Numbered from the stretch's first letter, positions 49,996 through 59,718 are shown. The stretch is DNA of 64,000 nt from Capnocytophaga bilenii (GCF_017565765.1 NZ_JAGDYP010000003.1:186001-250000), one strand, 5' to 3'. Translations and numbers: made by a program. Notes: generated by a model not told the origin, from the sequence alone.

Positions 49996-50805
49996 ATGAA
50001 AAAAATTACATTTGCATTATTTTTTGTTGTGGCATTTGCTTTCGGACAACAAAAACAAAATGGTTGGGAGCGTGCAGGGCTGAAAGGTATGGTAAAAACC
50101 TATAAACTGATAGGGTATCAGTTTGACGAAAAAGGGAAACCCCAGCTGATGAACTCAGAGTTTTATGCTGAATTTGACAAAAAAGGTATCAATACCAAGA
50201 TGCGCGCTATAAATAACAACACGGTGATAAACTATGTAGATACACGTGATGAAAATGGAAATATTTTGGTATCCGATTCACGTGATGCGAGCAATACCTC
50301 AATGTCTAAAAACACATATGAGTACGACCAGAATGGAAATTGTGTGCGCCACGATGTCCTCACTTCCGATGGCAGTGTCTTTATGAGTAGGCTTACAGCC
50401 TATGACAGTAACCAGCGTGTGATAGAACGTACTGAGTGTATTGCAGGCGTATGCGACGACAAAACTACTTATGTGTATGGCGATAACAATAAGGTATCAG
50501 AAGAAACCAAGCTGGGCAAAGATAATGTTGTAAAAGGAAAAACAGTATTTACTTACGACGCTCAGGGTAACGCTATAGAAAAAAAACTATATGATGCTGA
50601 AAATAACTTGCAAAAGTTGGTGAAATCAACCTTTGATGAAAATAATAACGAGGTAGAAACGCTTACTTACGACAGCTATGGCAATCTTCTACGCAAAGAA
50701 ACCAATGTTTACGTATACGATAAAAAGAAAAATTGGGTAAAGAAAACAACATTAGTAGGTGATAAACCTACAATGATGATGAAACAGAAACTAAAATACT
50801 ATTAA
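49996..50805 (+). CDS. Secreted YD-repeat-like protein, paralogue
   Basis: A 269-residue secreted protein (signal MKKITFALFFVVAFAFGQQ). It is built of YxYDxxGN units: YEYDQNGNCVRHD, YDSNQRVIERT, FTYDAQGNAIEKKLYD, YDSYGNLLRKE, and ends with MKQKLKYY. Length and plan match the gene at 2205. Function unknown. It is followed by an outer-membrane barrel gene 30 bases on, which suggests a joint envelope role. Confidence 0.7.
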   Translation: MKKITFALFFVVAFAFGQQKQNGWERAGLKGMVKTYKLIGYQFDEKGKPQLMNSEFYAEFDKKGINTKMRAINNNTVINYVDTRDENGNILVSDSRDASNTSMSKNTYEYDQNGNCVRHDVLTSDGSVFMSRLTAYDSNQRVIERTECIAGVCDDKTTYVYGDNNKVSEETKLGKDNVVKGKTVFTYDAQGNAIEKKLYDAENNLQKLVKSTFDENNNEVETLTYDSYGNLLRKETNVYVYDKKKNWVKKTTLVGDKPTMMMKQKLKYY

Positions 50806-50835
50806 TTTCGTAACTAATTTAACAGATAACATACA

Positions 50836-51513
50836 ATGAAAAAGATTATCACAACGTTGGTGCTTGCAGTAGCTACATTAGGGGTAGCACAAGCACAAGA
50901 GTTTAAAGTAGGGGTAAAAGCAGGAGGGCTTTTCAGCAATGTTGCTTTTAAAAAACAAACTAAAGAAGGTATTACAACTAAATATAATACAGGCTTTAAG
51001 TTTGGTTACCAATTTGGGGTATTGGGCGAATACAACTTCAACGACAAATTGGGGGTAGAAGTAGATGTGCTTTACGCTTTCCAAGGGGCTAAATTCAACT
51101 CGATAGAGGGAGGTAGAGAAGGAGAAACTCTTGAAAAAGTAAACGTAAAGAACGGCGAGATAAACACTCAGATGAACGTAAATCACATATGGTTAAAATA
51201 CTCGATAGCAGAAGGTTTGCGTCCTAAATTGGGGGTAAATATCAGCAACCTTATTAAAACATCACTAAAAGGAGAGTTTGAAGGGGGAGGTCATACACTT
51301 AACTTTGCTGATTTAAAAGCTGAACCTAAGAAAAAATTTGATTTTGGAGTAGGTGCAGGGATAGAGTACAACCTCGATTCAGGTTTCTTTGTAGAAGCTA
51401 CTTACAACTACGGCTTGACAGAACTTAGCTTTAAGGAAAAAGGAGATGCTGACTCTGAAAGTCCTCGTTTTAAAAACAGCGTAATACAGCTGAATGTAGG
51501 CTACAAGTTTTAA
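50836..51513 (+). CDS. Outer-membrane beta-barrel protein (PorT-like)
   Basis: A 225-residue outer-membrane protein. Signal peptide MKKIITTLVLAVATLGVAQA, then about eight amphipathic strands such as FKVGVKAGGLFSNVAF, LGVEVDVLYAFQGAKF, FDFGVGAGIEYNLDSGFFVEATYNYG and a C-terminal SVIQLNVGYKF-type strand ending in Phe. The OMP_b-brl_2 (PorT) family includes porins, adhesins and unknowns. It ends before a strong terminator. Confidence 0.85.
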   Translation: MKKIITTLVLAVATLGVAQAQEFKVGVKAGGLFSNVAFKKQTKEGITTKYNTGFKFGYQFGVLGEYNFNDKLGVEVDVLYAFQGAKFNSIEGGREGETLEKVNVKNGEINTQMNVNHIWLKYSIAEGLRPKLGVNISNLIKTSLKGEFEGGGHTLNFADLKAEPKKKFDFGVGAGIEYNLDSGFFVEATYNYGLTELSFKEKGDADSESPRFKNSVIQLNVGYKF

Positions 51514-51535
51514 AAAATAACTACTTTAAACAGAT

Positions 51536-51572
51536 AAAAAAAGCGTGATTTATGGCAAATCACGCTTTTTTT
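51536..51572 (+). terminator. Terminator after the barrel gene
   Basis: AAAGCGTGATTT with complement AAATCACGCTTT and flanking A and T runs. Confidence 0.88.
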
Positions 51573-51573
51573 G

Positions 51574-51581
51574 TATCTTTG
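51574..51581 (+). promoter_or_regulatory. Promoter -7 box of the surface-glycan operon
   Basis: TATCTTTG directly after the terminator T tract; 89 bases before the GTG start of the flippase. Confidence 0.65.
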
Positions 51582-51603
51582 CATCATTATCAGAAGTTCA
51601 TAC

Positions 51604-51660
51604 AATTCAAAATTCATAATTCAAAATTCATAATTCAAAATTCATAATTCAAAATTCATA
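51604..51660 (+). repeat. AATTCAAAATTCAT tandem repeat in the operon leader
   Basis: Four perfect 14-bp units in a row, between the promoter and the flippase start. Confidence 0.92.
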
Positions 51661-51669
51661 ATTAAATAA

Positions 51670-53196
51670 GTGTCATATACTAAAAACTACTTGAAAATAT
51701 ACCTTTGGCAAGGATTGTCGTTTGTACTTTCATTCTTATCAATGTTTGTAGTAGTACCAATGATAAGTGCCGATAAGCCTATTTATGGTATTTATACTAT
51801 TTGCGTATCGCTATCTATCTTCTTACAATACGCCGATTTAGGCTTTTTAGGAGCAGGACAAAAGTTTGCCGCAGAGGCTTTTGCCAAAAAAGACCTCACT
51901 ACCGAAATACGCATTACAGGCTTTACTACCTTTATACTCCTGATATTTCTACTCCTGCTTTCAGTGGTATTTTTAGTCTTTGCCTATGCCCCTCAGCTTA
52001 TCATTGATAACCTTACCGACCCCGCTAAATACAATATTGCCCAGCAACTGCTGCTAGTGCTGGCACTCACTACACCCATAACCCTATTACAGCGCATTGT
52101 GCAAATGATTTATGTTATTAGAATGGAAGATTACATCTTTCAGCGCATCAACATTATAGGCAATACAATTAAGATATTATCGGTGTTTTACTTTTTTGGA
52201 GGTGAGCGTTATAACATCGTAGGTTATTTTCTTTTTATACAGCTTGTGAGCCTTATAGTACCTATGGTGAATATCGCTTTAGCACACAGGCGTTACAACT
52301 ATGATATTGGCTTGCTGCTCAAGAGTATCCGCTTTGATAGAGCTATTTTCGCACAAACACAACGCTTGGCATTTTCGCTTTTCTTTGGGATGATAGCTTG
52401 GATATTGTATTACGAACTGGATGCCGTGAGCATTGGTGCGCTCTGGGGGGCTGAAAAAGTAGCGATTTACGGCATTGGTTTTACACTGCTTACCTTTGTT
52501 CGCACTATTTTAGGAACGCTTTTTTCACCTTTTTATGCACGTTTCAATCACTTTGTAGATAATGAGGAAGGACTAAAAAAACTCCTTTCGGATGTAACGG
52601 TACTTTACCAACCTATAGTGATGTATATGCTGCTATCGGTTACCTTTTTGGCAGAGCCTTTGGTGCTGTGCTGGGTGGGCGAAAACTATAGAGCTTCGGT
52701 GCCTGTAGTGCGCTGGCTGATGCTCTGCAATCTTTTTGCTTTTATCAGTTATCCTGTGGGGGCACTATTGGTGGTAAAACAGCGAGTAAAGGAAATGTAT
52801 TACCTCAATTGGCTTGTGCCTTTGGTGTTCTGGGGAGGTATTTTGGCTACACAACATTACCTTCAAGAGCTCTCGTTTGCCTTCTTCAAATGGCTCGCAT
52901 TCCTGATAATGATGTTAGTATATTACAAGATTTTATTATCATATTTGCAACTTTCTTTGGTAAATTCGTTAAAAAGATATATCTTTGCACTATTCTTGCC
53001 GTTAGCTTTTCTTGTGGGCTACTATTTTTTGGTGCAACAGCTATTCGTAGCCGAACAGAATACACCTAAATTACTCACTATAGCACTGCTTATAGCAATA
53101 GCCTTCGGGGCGTGCCTGCTGCTGCATTACGTTTCATCACGGGCATTTAGGCAAGTAGTACAAACTATTACAACTCGTCTGCTGAAAAAAAATTAA
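51670..53196 (+). CDS. Polysaccharide flippase (Wzx/MATE-like)
   Basis: A 508-residue inner-membrane protein with 12-14 hydrophobic helices. The opening YLKIYLWQGLSFVLSFLSMFVVVPMIS is typical of the polysaccharide export (Wzx/RfbX) family, which flips lipid-linked sugars. It starts with GTG. It leads a glycan operon of five genes with gaps of 1-10 bases. Confidence 0.85.
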   Translation: MSYTKNYLKIYLWQGLSFVLSFLSMFVVVPMISADKPIYGIYTICVSLSIFLQYADLGFLGAGQKFAAEAFAKKDLTTEIRITGFTTFILLIFLLLLSVVFLVFAYAPQLIIDNLTDPAKYNIAQQLLLVLALTTPITLLQRIVQMIYVIRMEDYIFQRINIIGNTIKILSVFYFFGGERYNIVGYFLFIQLVSLIVPMVNIALAHRRYNYDIGLLLKSIRFDRAIFAQTQRLAFSLFFGMIAWILYYELDAVSIGALWGAEKVAIYGIGFTLLTFVRTILGTLFSPFYARFNHFVDNEEGLKKLLSDVTVLYQPIVMYMLLSVTFLAEPLVLCWVGENYRASVPVVRWLMLCNLFAFISYPVGALLVVKQRVKEMYYLNWLVPLVFWGGILATQHYLQELSFAFFKWLAFLIMMLVYYKILLSYLQLSLVNSLKRYIFALFLPLAFLVGYYFLVQQLFVAEQNTPKLLTIALLIAIAFGACLLLHYVSSRAFRQVVQTITTRLLKKN

Positions 53197-53197
53197 T

Positions 53198-54064
53198 ATG
53201 TTTTCAATTGTCATTCCTACTTACAACCACGCACACCTGTTGCCGCGCTGTATAGAATCTATTATAAACCAAACGTATACCGATTGGGAGCTTATTATCG
53301 TCAATAATGCCTCTACCGATAATACGATTCAGGTGATAGAGGGCTACCACCACCCCAAGGTAAGTTATATCAACTTTAATAACGACCAAGGTATTGCAGC
53401 TTCGCGCAATGTGGGCATTAGGGCTGCCAAAGGCGACTTTGTATGCTTTTTAGATTCGGATGACTGGTGGAAGCCTAATAAATTAGAGGTTTGTAGTGCC
53501 TATACCGCTACGCACGACCTTATATACCACAATCTGGAGGTGGTAAGTGCCGATGGCAAAGCACTCCGCAAGCAACTCTATAGCCGCCAAATTCCCACCG
53601 ATAACTTTTTGGCAGATATGTTTATCAATGGCAACCCCATAAAAAACTCGAGTGTAATGCTTTCTAAAAATATTATAGAAAAGATTGGCTATTTAGACGA
53701 GGATATGGGACTGATGGCAGTAGAAGATTTTGACTATTGGCTGCGTGCCTTGCAAGCAGGCGCTCGCCCTAAATACATAGCCGATTGCTTGGGCTACTAC
53801 TGGGTAGGCAGTAATACTTCGTCTAAATTGGTGCAAATACAGCGCAACCAGCACTTGTTTGATAAATACAAAGCGCAGCTACAACCCTCAGAGCTGCGTT
53901 TGGCAGAAAAAATGTTGCATTACCAGCAAGGGCGCGTCTACCAATCTAATAAAATGTTTGGCAAGGCGCTTATGCACTACCTGAAATCACTTAGTTTGCG
54001 CAGTGATAAATTTAGATTTGCCCTTATTGGGATAGTTACGAGTATATTTAGAGTAAAAATATAA
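53198..54064 (+). CDS. Glycosyltransferase family 2
   Basis: A 288-residue GT-A fold transferase. FSIVIPTYNHAHLLPRCIESI, then NNASTDNTI, GIAASRNVGIRAAKGDFVCFLDSDDWW (DxD-like) and MAVEDFDYWLRALQAG are as in GT2 enzymes. It adds a sugar to the surface glycan; donor unknown. One base after the flippase stop. Confidence 0.9.
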   Translation: MFSIVIPTYNHAHLLPRCIESIINQTYTDWELIIVNNASTDNTIQVIEGYHHPKVSYINFNNDQGIAASRNVGIRAAKGDFVCFLDSDDWWKPNKLEVCSAYTATHDLIYHNLEVVSADGKALRKQLYSRQIPTDNFLADMFINGNPIKNSSVMLSKNIIEKIGYLDEDMGLMAVEDFDYWLRALQAGARPKYIADCLGYYWVGSNTSSKLVQIQRNQHLFDKYKAQLQPSELRLAEKMLHYQQGRVYQSNKMFGKALMHYLKSLSLRSDKFRFALIGIVTSIFRVKI

Positions 54065-54069
54065 GCAAA

Positions 54070-54969
54070 ATGACTTATACTGTAGTATTTGCAGCTAATA
54101 ATAGCTACATACAGCACTTCTCGGTAGCATTGGCTTCGCTACTGCACAACAACAAGCGTGTGCCTTTTGCTATTTACCTGCTAAATGAGGGGCTTACTCC
54201 CCAAAACCAGCAAATTATAGATCATATTATTGCTGATTTTCCCGTTACTTTTAAGAACCTTATTGTTGATGAACAACAGTTTAACAACCTACATACAGGC
54301 GCTAATCACTTATCGGTACAGACTTTTTTTAGGCTTTTTATTCCACAACTCTTCCCTAACGAAGAACGAGTACTTTATTTAGATGCCGACCTTGTGGTAG
54401 GGGGTAATATAGAGCCTCTTTTTCATATCCCATTTGATGATAACTATGTGTTAGCCGTAAAAGATACTTTTACTGCTTATGCCCAAGAAATGAAGCTTAA
54501 GCTACAAATGAGCCCAGAGGCTACGTTTTTCAATGCAGGAGTGCTGATGCTAAATATCCCAAAATGGATAGCCGATGATTTGGTAGGCAAAATTATAGAC
54601 TTTGCCGCTACTCACCCGCAACTAATAGCCTATGCCGACCAAGATAGTATTAATGCAGTAATCGATACAAAAACTAAAATACTGCCGCTGCGGTACAATA
54701 TACAATTTAGTTTGTTAGACAGGCTGTCGCAATTTACGGCAGCGGAACGCCAAGAGGCACAGCAACCTTGCATAGTGCATTACACAGGAGGCTACCCCTA
54801 CAAGCCTTGGTTTTACGCCTGCATCAATCCGCTAAAGAATTTGTATTACCAATATTTACAATATACACCATTTAAGAATTTTAAACCAGCAGCAGATTAT
54901 ATGGGAGTGCTGAAGTATCGCTGGTTACGACCTATTTATCAGAAAATAAAACCCTTTATAGGAAAATAA
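54070..54969 (+). CDS. Glycosyltransferase family 8
   Basis: A 299-residue GT8 enzyme. VFAANNSYIQHFSVALASLLHNN, the DxD site VLYLDADLVVGGNIEPLF, FNAGVLMLNIPKW, and the late HYTGGYPYKPWFY motif match LPS galactosyltransferase/glycogenin-like enzymes, which use UDP-Gal or UDP-Glc. Part of the surface-glycan operon. Confidence 0.92.
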   Translation: MTYTVVFAANNSYIQHFSVALASLLHNNKRVPFAIYLLNEGLTPQNQQIIDHIIADFPVTFKNLIVDEQQFNNLHTGANHLSVQTFFRLFIPQLFPNEERVLYLDADLVVGGNIEPLFHIPFDDNYVLAVKDTFTAYAQEMKLKLQMSPEATFFNAGVLMLNIPKWIADDLVGKIIDFAATHPQLIAYADQDSINAVIDTKTKILPLRYNIQFSLLDRLSQFTAAERQEAQQPCIVHYTGGYPYKPWFYACINPLKNLYYQYLQYTPFKNFKPAADYMGVLKYRWLRPIYQKIKPFIGK

Positions 54970-54979
54970 CCCCATACAA

Positions 54980-56107
54980 ATGAAGAAAATCATACTACTA
55001 AACAATATAGTACGCGACTTGCTGATATTCCGCAAGCACCTTATCGCCTATTTGATAGAACGTGATTATCAGGTGTATGCTATGGCTACTGATTTTACTT
55101 TTGAAACACGCCATCAGATTACTGAAATGGGTGCCATTCCTGTTGATTATAGTTTTGCACGTGGAGGGCTGAACCCTTTTTCAGACCTTAGGAATATGTA
55201 CAAATTAGAGCGTATCATTGAAGATATTGCCCCCGATGTAGTAGTAGCGAGTTTTGTGAAGCCCGTAATCTATGGTACAATCGCTTCCTATAGGGCTAAA
55301 GTACCCAAAGTAATTGCAATGGTTGAAGGATTGGGCTATCCGTTTACCGAGCAACCCAACGGGCAATCATTGAAAGCAAAACTCATAAAAGCTATACAGA
55401 TACTACTCTACAAAATTGCGCTACCCAAAGCCCACACCGTAGTCTTCCTAAACCACAACGACCCTACCGACTTGCTTGTGAAATATCGTATACCCGTACG
55501 AAGAAAAGCAATATTAGGAGGTATAGGGCTCATTTTAGATGAGTTTCCTTATTCCGAAGCCCCTACCCAGCCTATATCGTTTATATTTGTAGCACGTTTG
55601 CTTCGTGAAAAAGGTGTTTTTGAATTTTTACAAGCCGCCGAAATCGTAAAAGCAAAGCACCCCGAAGTACTTTTCAAAGTAGTAGGTAGCCTTGATAACG
55701 AAAACCCAGGAGCCCTACGCGAAAAAGAACTAACACACTATATAGAAAACCAAACGATTGTATACCCAGGCTATGTGCAAGACGTAAATAATTGGATAAA
55801 AGAAAGTTCAGTATTTGTATTGCCCTCCTATAGAGAAGGGATGCCACGTAGTACACAAGAAGCAATGGCTGTAGGGCGAGCTGTTATTACTACCGATGTA
55901 CCAGGCTGTCGTGAAACCGTTATAGACGGCAAAAACGGCTTTTTAGTACCCGTATGGGATGTACCCGCTTTGGTAAAAGCTATGGAATACTTTATTGCCA
56001 ATCCCCAAGAAATCAATCGTATGGGAGCAGAGAGCTACGCTATAGCCGCCGAACGCTTTGATGGCGACAAAGTAAATGAAAGACTTTTTAAGATGATAGA
56101 AAATTAA
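54980..56107 (+). CDS. Glycosyltransferase family 4
   Basis: A 375-residue GT-B enzyme. N-terminal NIVRDLLIFRKHLIAYLIERDYQVYAM and SFVKPVIYGTIASYRAKVPKVIAMVEGLGYPFT; C-terminal IFVARLLREKGVFEFLQAAEIV and LPSYREGMPRSTQEAMAVGRAVITTDVPGCRE (E-x7-E region). It resembles enzymes adding HexNAc or bacillosamine to undecaprenyl-linked acceptors. Confidence 0.9.
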   Translation: MKKIILLNNIVRDLLIFRKHLIAYLIERDYQVYAMATDFTFETRHQITEMGAIPVDYSFARGGLNPFSDLRNMYKLERIIEDIAPDVVVASFVKPVIYGTIASYRAKVPKVIAMVEGLGYPFTEQPNGQSLKAKLIKAIQILLYKIALPKAHTVVFLNHNDPTDLLVKYRIPVRRKAILGGIGLILDEFPYSEAPTQPISFIFVARLLREKGVFEFLQAAEIVKAKHPEVLFKVVGSLDNENPGALREKELTHYIENQTIVYPGYVQDVNNWIKESSVFVLPSYREGMPRSTQEAMAVGRAVITTDVPGCRETVIDGKNGFLVPVWDVPALVKAMEYFIANPQEINRMGAESYAIAAERFDGDKVNERLFKMIEN

Positions 56108-56114
56108 TAAAACA

Positions 56115-58001
56115 ATGCTTAGAAAACTTAACTATCGCCCCGATATAGATGGATTACGTGCATTAGCAGTACTTTCGGTAATATTATTTCATATCAATCC
56201 TAATTATATGCCCAATGGTTTTTTAGGGGTTGATATATTTTTTGTTATCTCAGGTTATCTTATTACCTCAATCATTTATAGAGAAATGGTAGAGGGAACA
56301 TTTTCATTTGCAAACTTTTACAATAGGCGTATTAAGCGTATTCTTCCTGTCTTTTTTGTAGTTCTTTTTGTAGGTCTTATAGTCGTATGGTCAATTTTTT
56401 TACCACGCGATTTTTATGGAATAATAAATAGTGTTATAGCTTCATTGGCTTTTATGAGCAATATTTATTTTGCTCGTTTAGGCGACTATTTTGGTATTGA
56501 CAATGAATTACGTCCGTTTACCCATATATGGTCATTATCAGTAGAAGAGCAATTTTACTTTATTTTTCCTTTAATATTATTAATAATTTTCAAGATAAAA
56601 TTCTTTTCAAAAAATAAGCTTATTACATTAGTTGTAGGAGGATGCATACTAATCTTATTGTCATTTATAAATTTAAAAAAGTTTGATATTGAGCTGGATA
56701 TTTATTATTTACCACATTTACGAATAATAGAATTATTTACAGGTTCTATTCTTTCAGTGTTTTTGTATGAGAAAGGTAATAAATTATCAGTTAAGCAGTC
56801 TAATATTTTAGGAGTAATTTCATTTATTGTACTTTTTTTGTGTTTATATATAAAAGATTTTTTCACACCAGATAACTACTTTCCAGGTGTTTTAGCTTTT
56901 TTACCTTGTACGGCTACTAGTTTGCTTATTCTTTCTAATGAAAAAGGACAATGGATTAAAGATATTTTTTCACTAAAATTTGTAGTTTGGATAGGAAAAC
57001 TATCGTATTCACTATATTTGTGGCATTGGGTTGTATTAGCCATTTTTAGATATATATTTGGGGTTGGAGTGCTTTCTCTAAATAATTTGTTAGTAGCACT
57101 TGCGATAACATTTATATTTTCGCTGCTTACATATTATCTCATAGAACAACCTTTCAGAAAGAAAAAATATTCATTTAAAAAGAGTTTATTACTTTTTTAT
57201 ATACTCCCAACAATAGTATTGCTATCTATTTGTTTTGTAATGCGAACTACAAAAATCCCTGAAGATCAACAAATATTTAAGCATTACAATCCAAAGGAAT
57301 GCGATAAATGCTTGCAAGGGGATAATGTTACAGCTTTAGGTGATTTACACAACAGTTCATCGTCTAAGAATATATTAGTAATAGGAGATAGCCATACATC
57401 ACATATAGCACCTTTTATTGATATAGTAGCAAAAAAGCAAGGAATAAAAATCAATATTATATCAGAAGCTGGTTGTCCCTTTTTATTTGATAGTTCATAC
57501 CCAAGTATTAAAAAAGGATGTAGACAGATGAATGAATATATGAGGAAGCATTATCAAGAATATGATATATTCATTCTATCAAATAGTATAGTAGAAGATG
57601 AAGATATACTTGATTTTAGGAGGCGATTAATAGAGACAATACAAAAGTTACTTGATGAAAATAAAAAAGTATATTTACTAAATAGTTCATTAATTTTTGA
57701 TTGTAACCTACCACAAGTGATGTATATAGAAAAAAATCTTTCTATAAAACAGAATTTGAAGCTAAAAGGGAAAAACTACAATAAAGCCCTTAAACAATGG
57801 GAACAGATAAAAGGATTGGTAAAAAATAAGTTTCCTAAAGTAGAAATCATAGACCTTTTAGAATATATAAATGAAGAAGGAACCATAGATGGACGCCCTA
57901 TCATATTAGACCGTACCCATCTGAATGTTTATGGAGCTAAAAAAATAGCTGAAAAATTCATAGAAGAAGGCAAAGTTTTGATTAAAAAAGAAGATTTATA
58001 A
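56115..58001 (+). CDS. Membrane acyltransferase with SGNH domain (OafA-like)
   Basis: A 628-residue two-part protein. The N-terminal acyltransferase-3 domain has ten or so helices (about 10-375) with YRPDIDGLRALAVLSVILFHI, GFLGVDIFFVISGYLIT and WSLSVEEQFYFIFPL. The C-terminal SGNH domain (about 420-620) has ILVIGDSHTSHIAP (GDSH) and DRTHLNVYGAKKIA (D-x-x-H). Such proteins O-acetylate LPS or capsule sugars at the outer face. It ends the glycan operon; the DnaJ-like gene follows after 11 bases. Confidence 0.93.
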   Translation: MLRKLNYRPDIDGLRALAVLSVILFHINPNYMPNGFLGVDIFFVISGYLITSIIYREMVEGTFSFANFYNRRIKRILPVFFVVLFVGLIVVWSIFLPRDFYGIINSVIASLAFMSNIYFARLGDYFGIDNELRPFTHIWSLSVEEQFYFIFPLILLIIFKIKFFSKNKLITLVVGGCILILLSFINLKKFDIELDIYYLPHLRIIELFTGSILSVFLYEKGNKLSVKQSNILGVISFIVLFLCLYIKDFFTPDNYFPGVLAFLPCTATSLLILSNEKGQWIKDIFSLKFVVWIGKLSYSLYLWHWVVLAIFRYIFGVGVLSLNNLLVALAITFIFSLLTYYLIEQPFRKKKYSFKKSLLLFYILPTIVLLSICFVMRTTKIPEDQQIFKHYNPKECDKCLQGDNVTALGDLHNSSSSKNILVIGDSHTSHIAPFIDIVAKKQGIKINIISEAGCPFLFDSSYPSIKKGCRQMNEYMRKHYQEYDIFILSNSIVEDEDILDFRRRLIETIQKLLDENKKVYLLNSSLIFDCNLPQVMYIEKNLSIKQNLKLKGKNYNKALKQWEQIKGLVKNKFPKVEIIDLLEYINEEGTIDGRPIILDRTHLNVYGAKKIAEKFIEEGKVLIKKEDL

Positions 58002-58012
58002 AATATTTACTG

Positions 58013-58777
58013 ATGAGTTTTAGTTTTATTATTTTAATACTATACCTGTTATACATTATCTTTCAGAAATTTATGGGTGGTGAGCAGCAGAGTAGGGAAG
58101 GGGGAAGCCGCTTCCAAAACAGCTATTCGTACGAACAAGATAGAGTCTCACCACTGAGTTTTGAAGTGAACTTACTATCACTTTGTACCCTCGTAATTAG
58201 AGCCAATGGCGTAGTTACACAGGCAGAATTAGACTTTGTGCGCAACCAATTTGTACAACTTTACGGCAAAGAACGCGCTAATTCAGTATTCAGAACTTTC
58301 AACGACCTAAAAGGCAGAGAAATATCAGCAGAACGAGTCGCTACTTTCATTAGGCAACGCTCCAACTACGAAACCCGTTTGCAGATTCTTTACTTCCTTT
58401 TCGGAATAGCTCAAGCCGATGGCTTTGTAAGTGCCGATGAGGTCGCACAAATTGAAGAAATTGCATACTATTTCCATATAAATAAGCCAGACTACGAGAG
58501 CATCAAGGCAATGTTTACTACCTATGGCGGTAGCCGTAGTAGCTATAAAAGCGGCTACAATAGCAGTACACAACATACCCCCGATGCCTATACAATATTA
58601 GGAATTACACCACAAGCTACCGATGCTGAGGTGAAAAAAGCTTATAGAGAAATGGCAAAAAAATATCACCCCGATAGGGTGATTACCGATGATGAAGCTA
58701 TAAAAAAAGGCGCTGAAGAAAAGTTCAAGCAAGTGCAACAAGCCTACGAACAAATAGCGCGACAACGTGGTATATAA
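58013..58777 (+). CDS. TerB-like and J-domain protein (DjlA-like)
   Basis: A 254-residue protein with one N-terminal membrane helix (FSFIILILYLLYIIFQKF), a TerB/DjlA-type helical domain (about 45-165), a Gly/Ser-rich linker, and a C-terminal J domain (DAYTILGITPQATDAEVKKAYREMAKKYHPDRV) with the HPD motif. It should stimulate DnaK at the membrane. DjlA of E. coli has the same order. Close spacing to the glycan operon may be accidental. Confidence 0.9.
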   Translation: MSFSFIILILYLLYIIFQKFMGGEQQSREGGSRFQNSYSYEQDRVSPLSFEVNLLSLCTLVIRANGVVTQAELDFVRNQFVQLYGKERANSVFRTFNDLKGREISAERVATFIRQRSNYETRLQILYFLFGIAQADGFVSADEVAQIEEIAYYFHINKPDYESIKAMFTTYGGSRSSYKSGYNSSTQHTPDAYTILGITPQATDAEVKKAYREMAKKYHPDRVITDDEAIKKGAEEKFKQVQQAYEQIARQRGI

Positions 58778-58783
58778 CCAAAA

Positions 58784-58885
58784 AAAAGTGGCAAGCTACC
58801 TACATCGCACCGCTACAACCGAATACCTTTGCTGTGTTCCCACCCTGGAGGATTTTTCAGGAGCTGGTCGTGTAGGACTTGCCGA
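58784..58885 (-). ncRNA. ffs: Signal recognition particle RNA (4.5S-like)
   Basis: About 100 nt on the minus strand. Paired ends GGCAAGTCCTACA and TGTAGGTAGCTTGCC, an internal CCTCCAGGGTGGGAACACAG segment and CAAAGGTATTCGGTTGTAGCGGTGCG give the single-helix bacterial SRP RNA typical of Bacteroidota. It ends in a T run (minus strand) at 58781-58787. It scaffolds Ffh for membrane-protein targeting. Confidence 0.88.
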
Positions 58886-58888
58886 GTG

Positions 58889-58896
58889 CAAAGGTA
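58889..58896 (-). promoter_or_regulatory. Promoter -7 box of SRP RNA
   Basis: TACCTTTG on the minus strand, 5-8 bases before the RNA start. Confidence 0.7.
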
Positions 58897-58932
58897 CAAA
58901 AAAAATAATACATAGCAAGTTTTTTAGTGAAA

Positions 58933-59598
58933 ATGTTTAAAAAAATTTTAAGTTACCTATATCCAATCAAAGTAGGAGAACGCAAATCTGATATAAGTGG
59001 GCAACTCGAACTCACCCTCCAAAATGGCATCTTAATACTTGATTCACAGCATACTAACTATTCCTATGGCAGCGTAAGCCACATACTTTATTACGGGCTG
59101 AAAAAGGTAGGCATCAAGCGAGTGAAGGAAATGAAAAATATTTTGCTACTGGGCGTAGGAGCAGGCTGCATTATAGAGCTATTGCAAAAAATAGTAGGCT
59201 ATAAAGGACAAATAACAGGCGTAGAATTAGACCCCGAAATCATTAAAATTGCTACGCAACACTTTGGTATAGATAAAGTAAAAAACCTCACCCTACACCT
59301 CGCCGATGCTCAAGAATACGTACAACAACCCAACCTACCCCACTACGATTTAATTGTCATCGACATCTTTCAAGACGACCTAATGCCCCCATTCCTATTC
59401 ACCGAAACCTTTATTGCCAATGTCGTCAAACTACTCACACCACAAGGTGCCCTTTTGCACAACACCATCAGAGTAACTCCCGCAGCCGAAGCCCGTAATG
59501 AAGCCTTTTGGACGATGCTCAACAAACACTATAACGCACAACGATTTCAAAAAGTAGAAGGCACCAACGAACTATTTTTAATTGAAAAACAAAAATAG
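58933..59598 (+). CDS. Spermidine-synthase-like methyltransferase-fold protein
   Basis: A 221-residue Rossmann-fold protein. ILLLGVGAGCIIELL is the nucleotide loop, GVELDPEIIKIATQHFGI the acidic strand, and DLIVIDIFQDDLMPPFLFTETF the catalytic strand region. It resembles spermidine synthase (SpeE) but is shorter (SpeE about 280) and lacks a clear N-terminal beta domain, so true aminopropyl transfer is uncertain. ATG at 58933 preferred over an in-frame GTG at 58927. The coding strand is very C-rich. Confidence 0.78.
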   Translation: MFKKILSYLYPIKVGERKSDISGQLELTLQNGILILDSQHTNYSYGSVSHILYYGLKKVGIKRVKEMKNILLLGVGAGCIIELLQKIVGYKGQITGVELDPEIIKIATQHFGIDKVKNLTLHLADAQEYVQQPNLPHYDLIVIDIFQDDLMPPFLFTETFIANVVKLLTPQGALLHNTIRVTPAAEARNEAFWTMLNKHYNAQRFQKVEGTNELFLIEKQK

Positions 59599-59710
59599 CT
59601 GTCTTTTACGCAAAACAATTAAACACTTGTATTACAATCACTTAAAATAAATGGTAGCGTTAAATTTTTGTTAAACCTCTGATTTTCTTTGCTATGTAAA
59701 AAAAAGCTCG

Positions 59711-59718
59711 TACCTTTG
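59711..59718 (+). promoter_or_regulatory. Promoter -7 box of the candidate small RNA
   Basis: TACCTTTG with no gene start downstream before a terminator. Confidence 0.55.
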
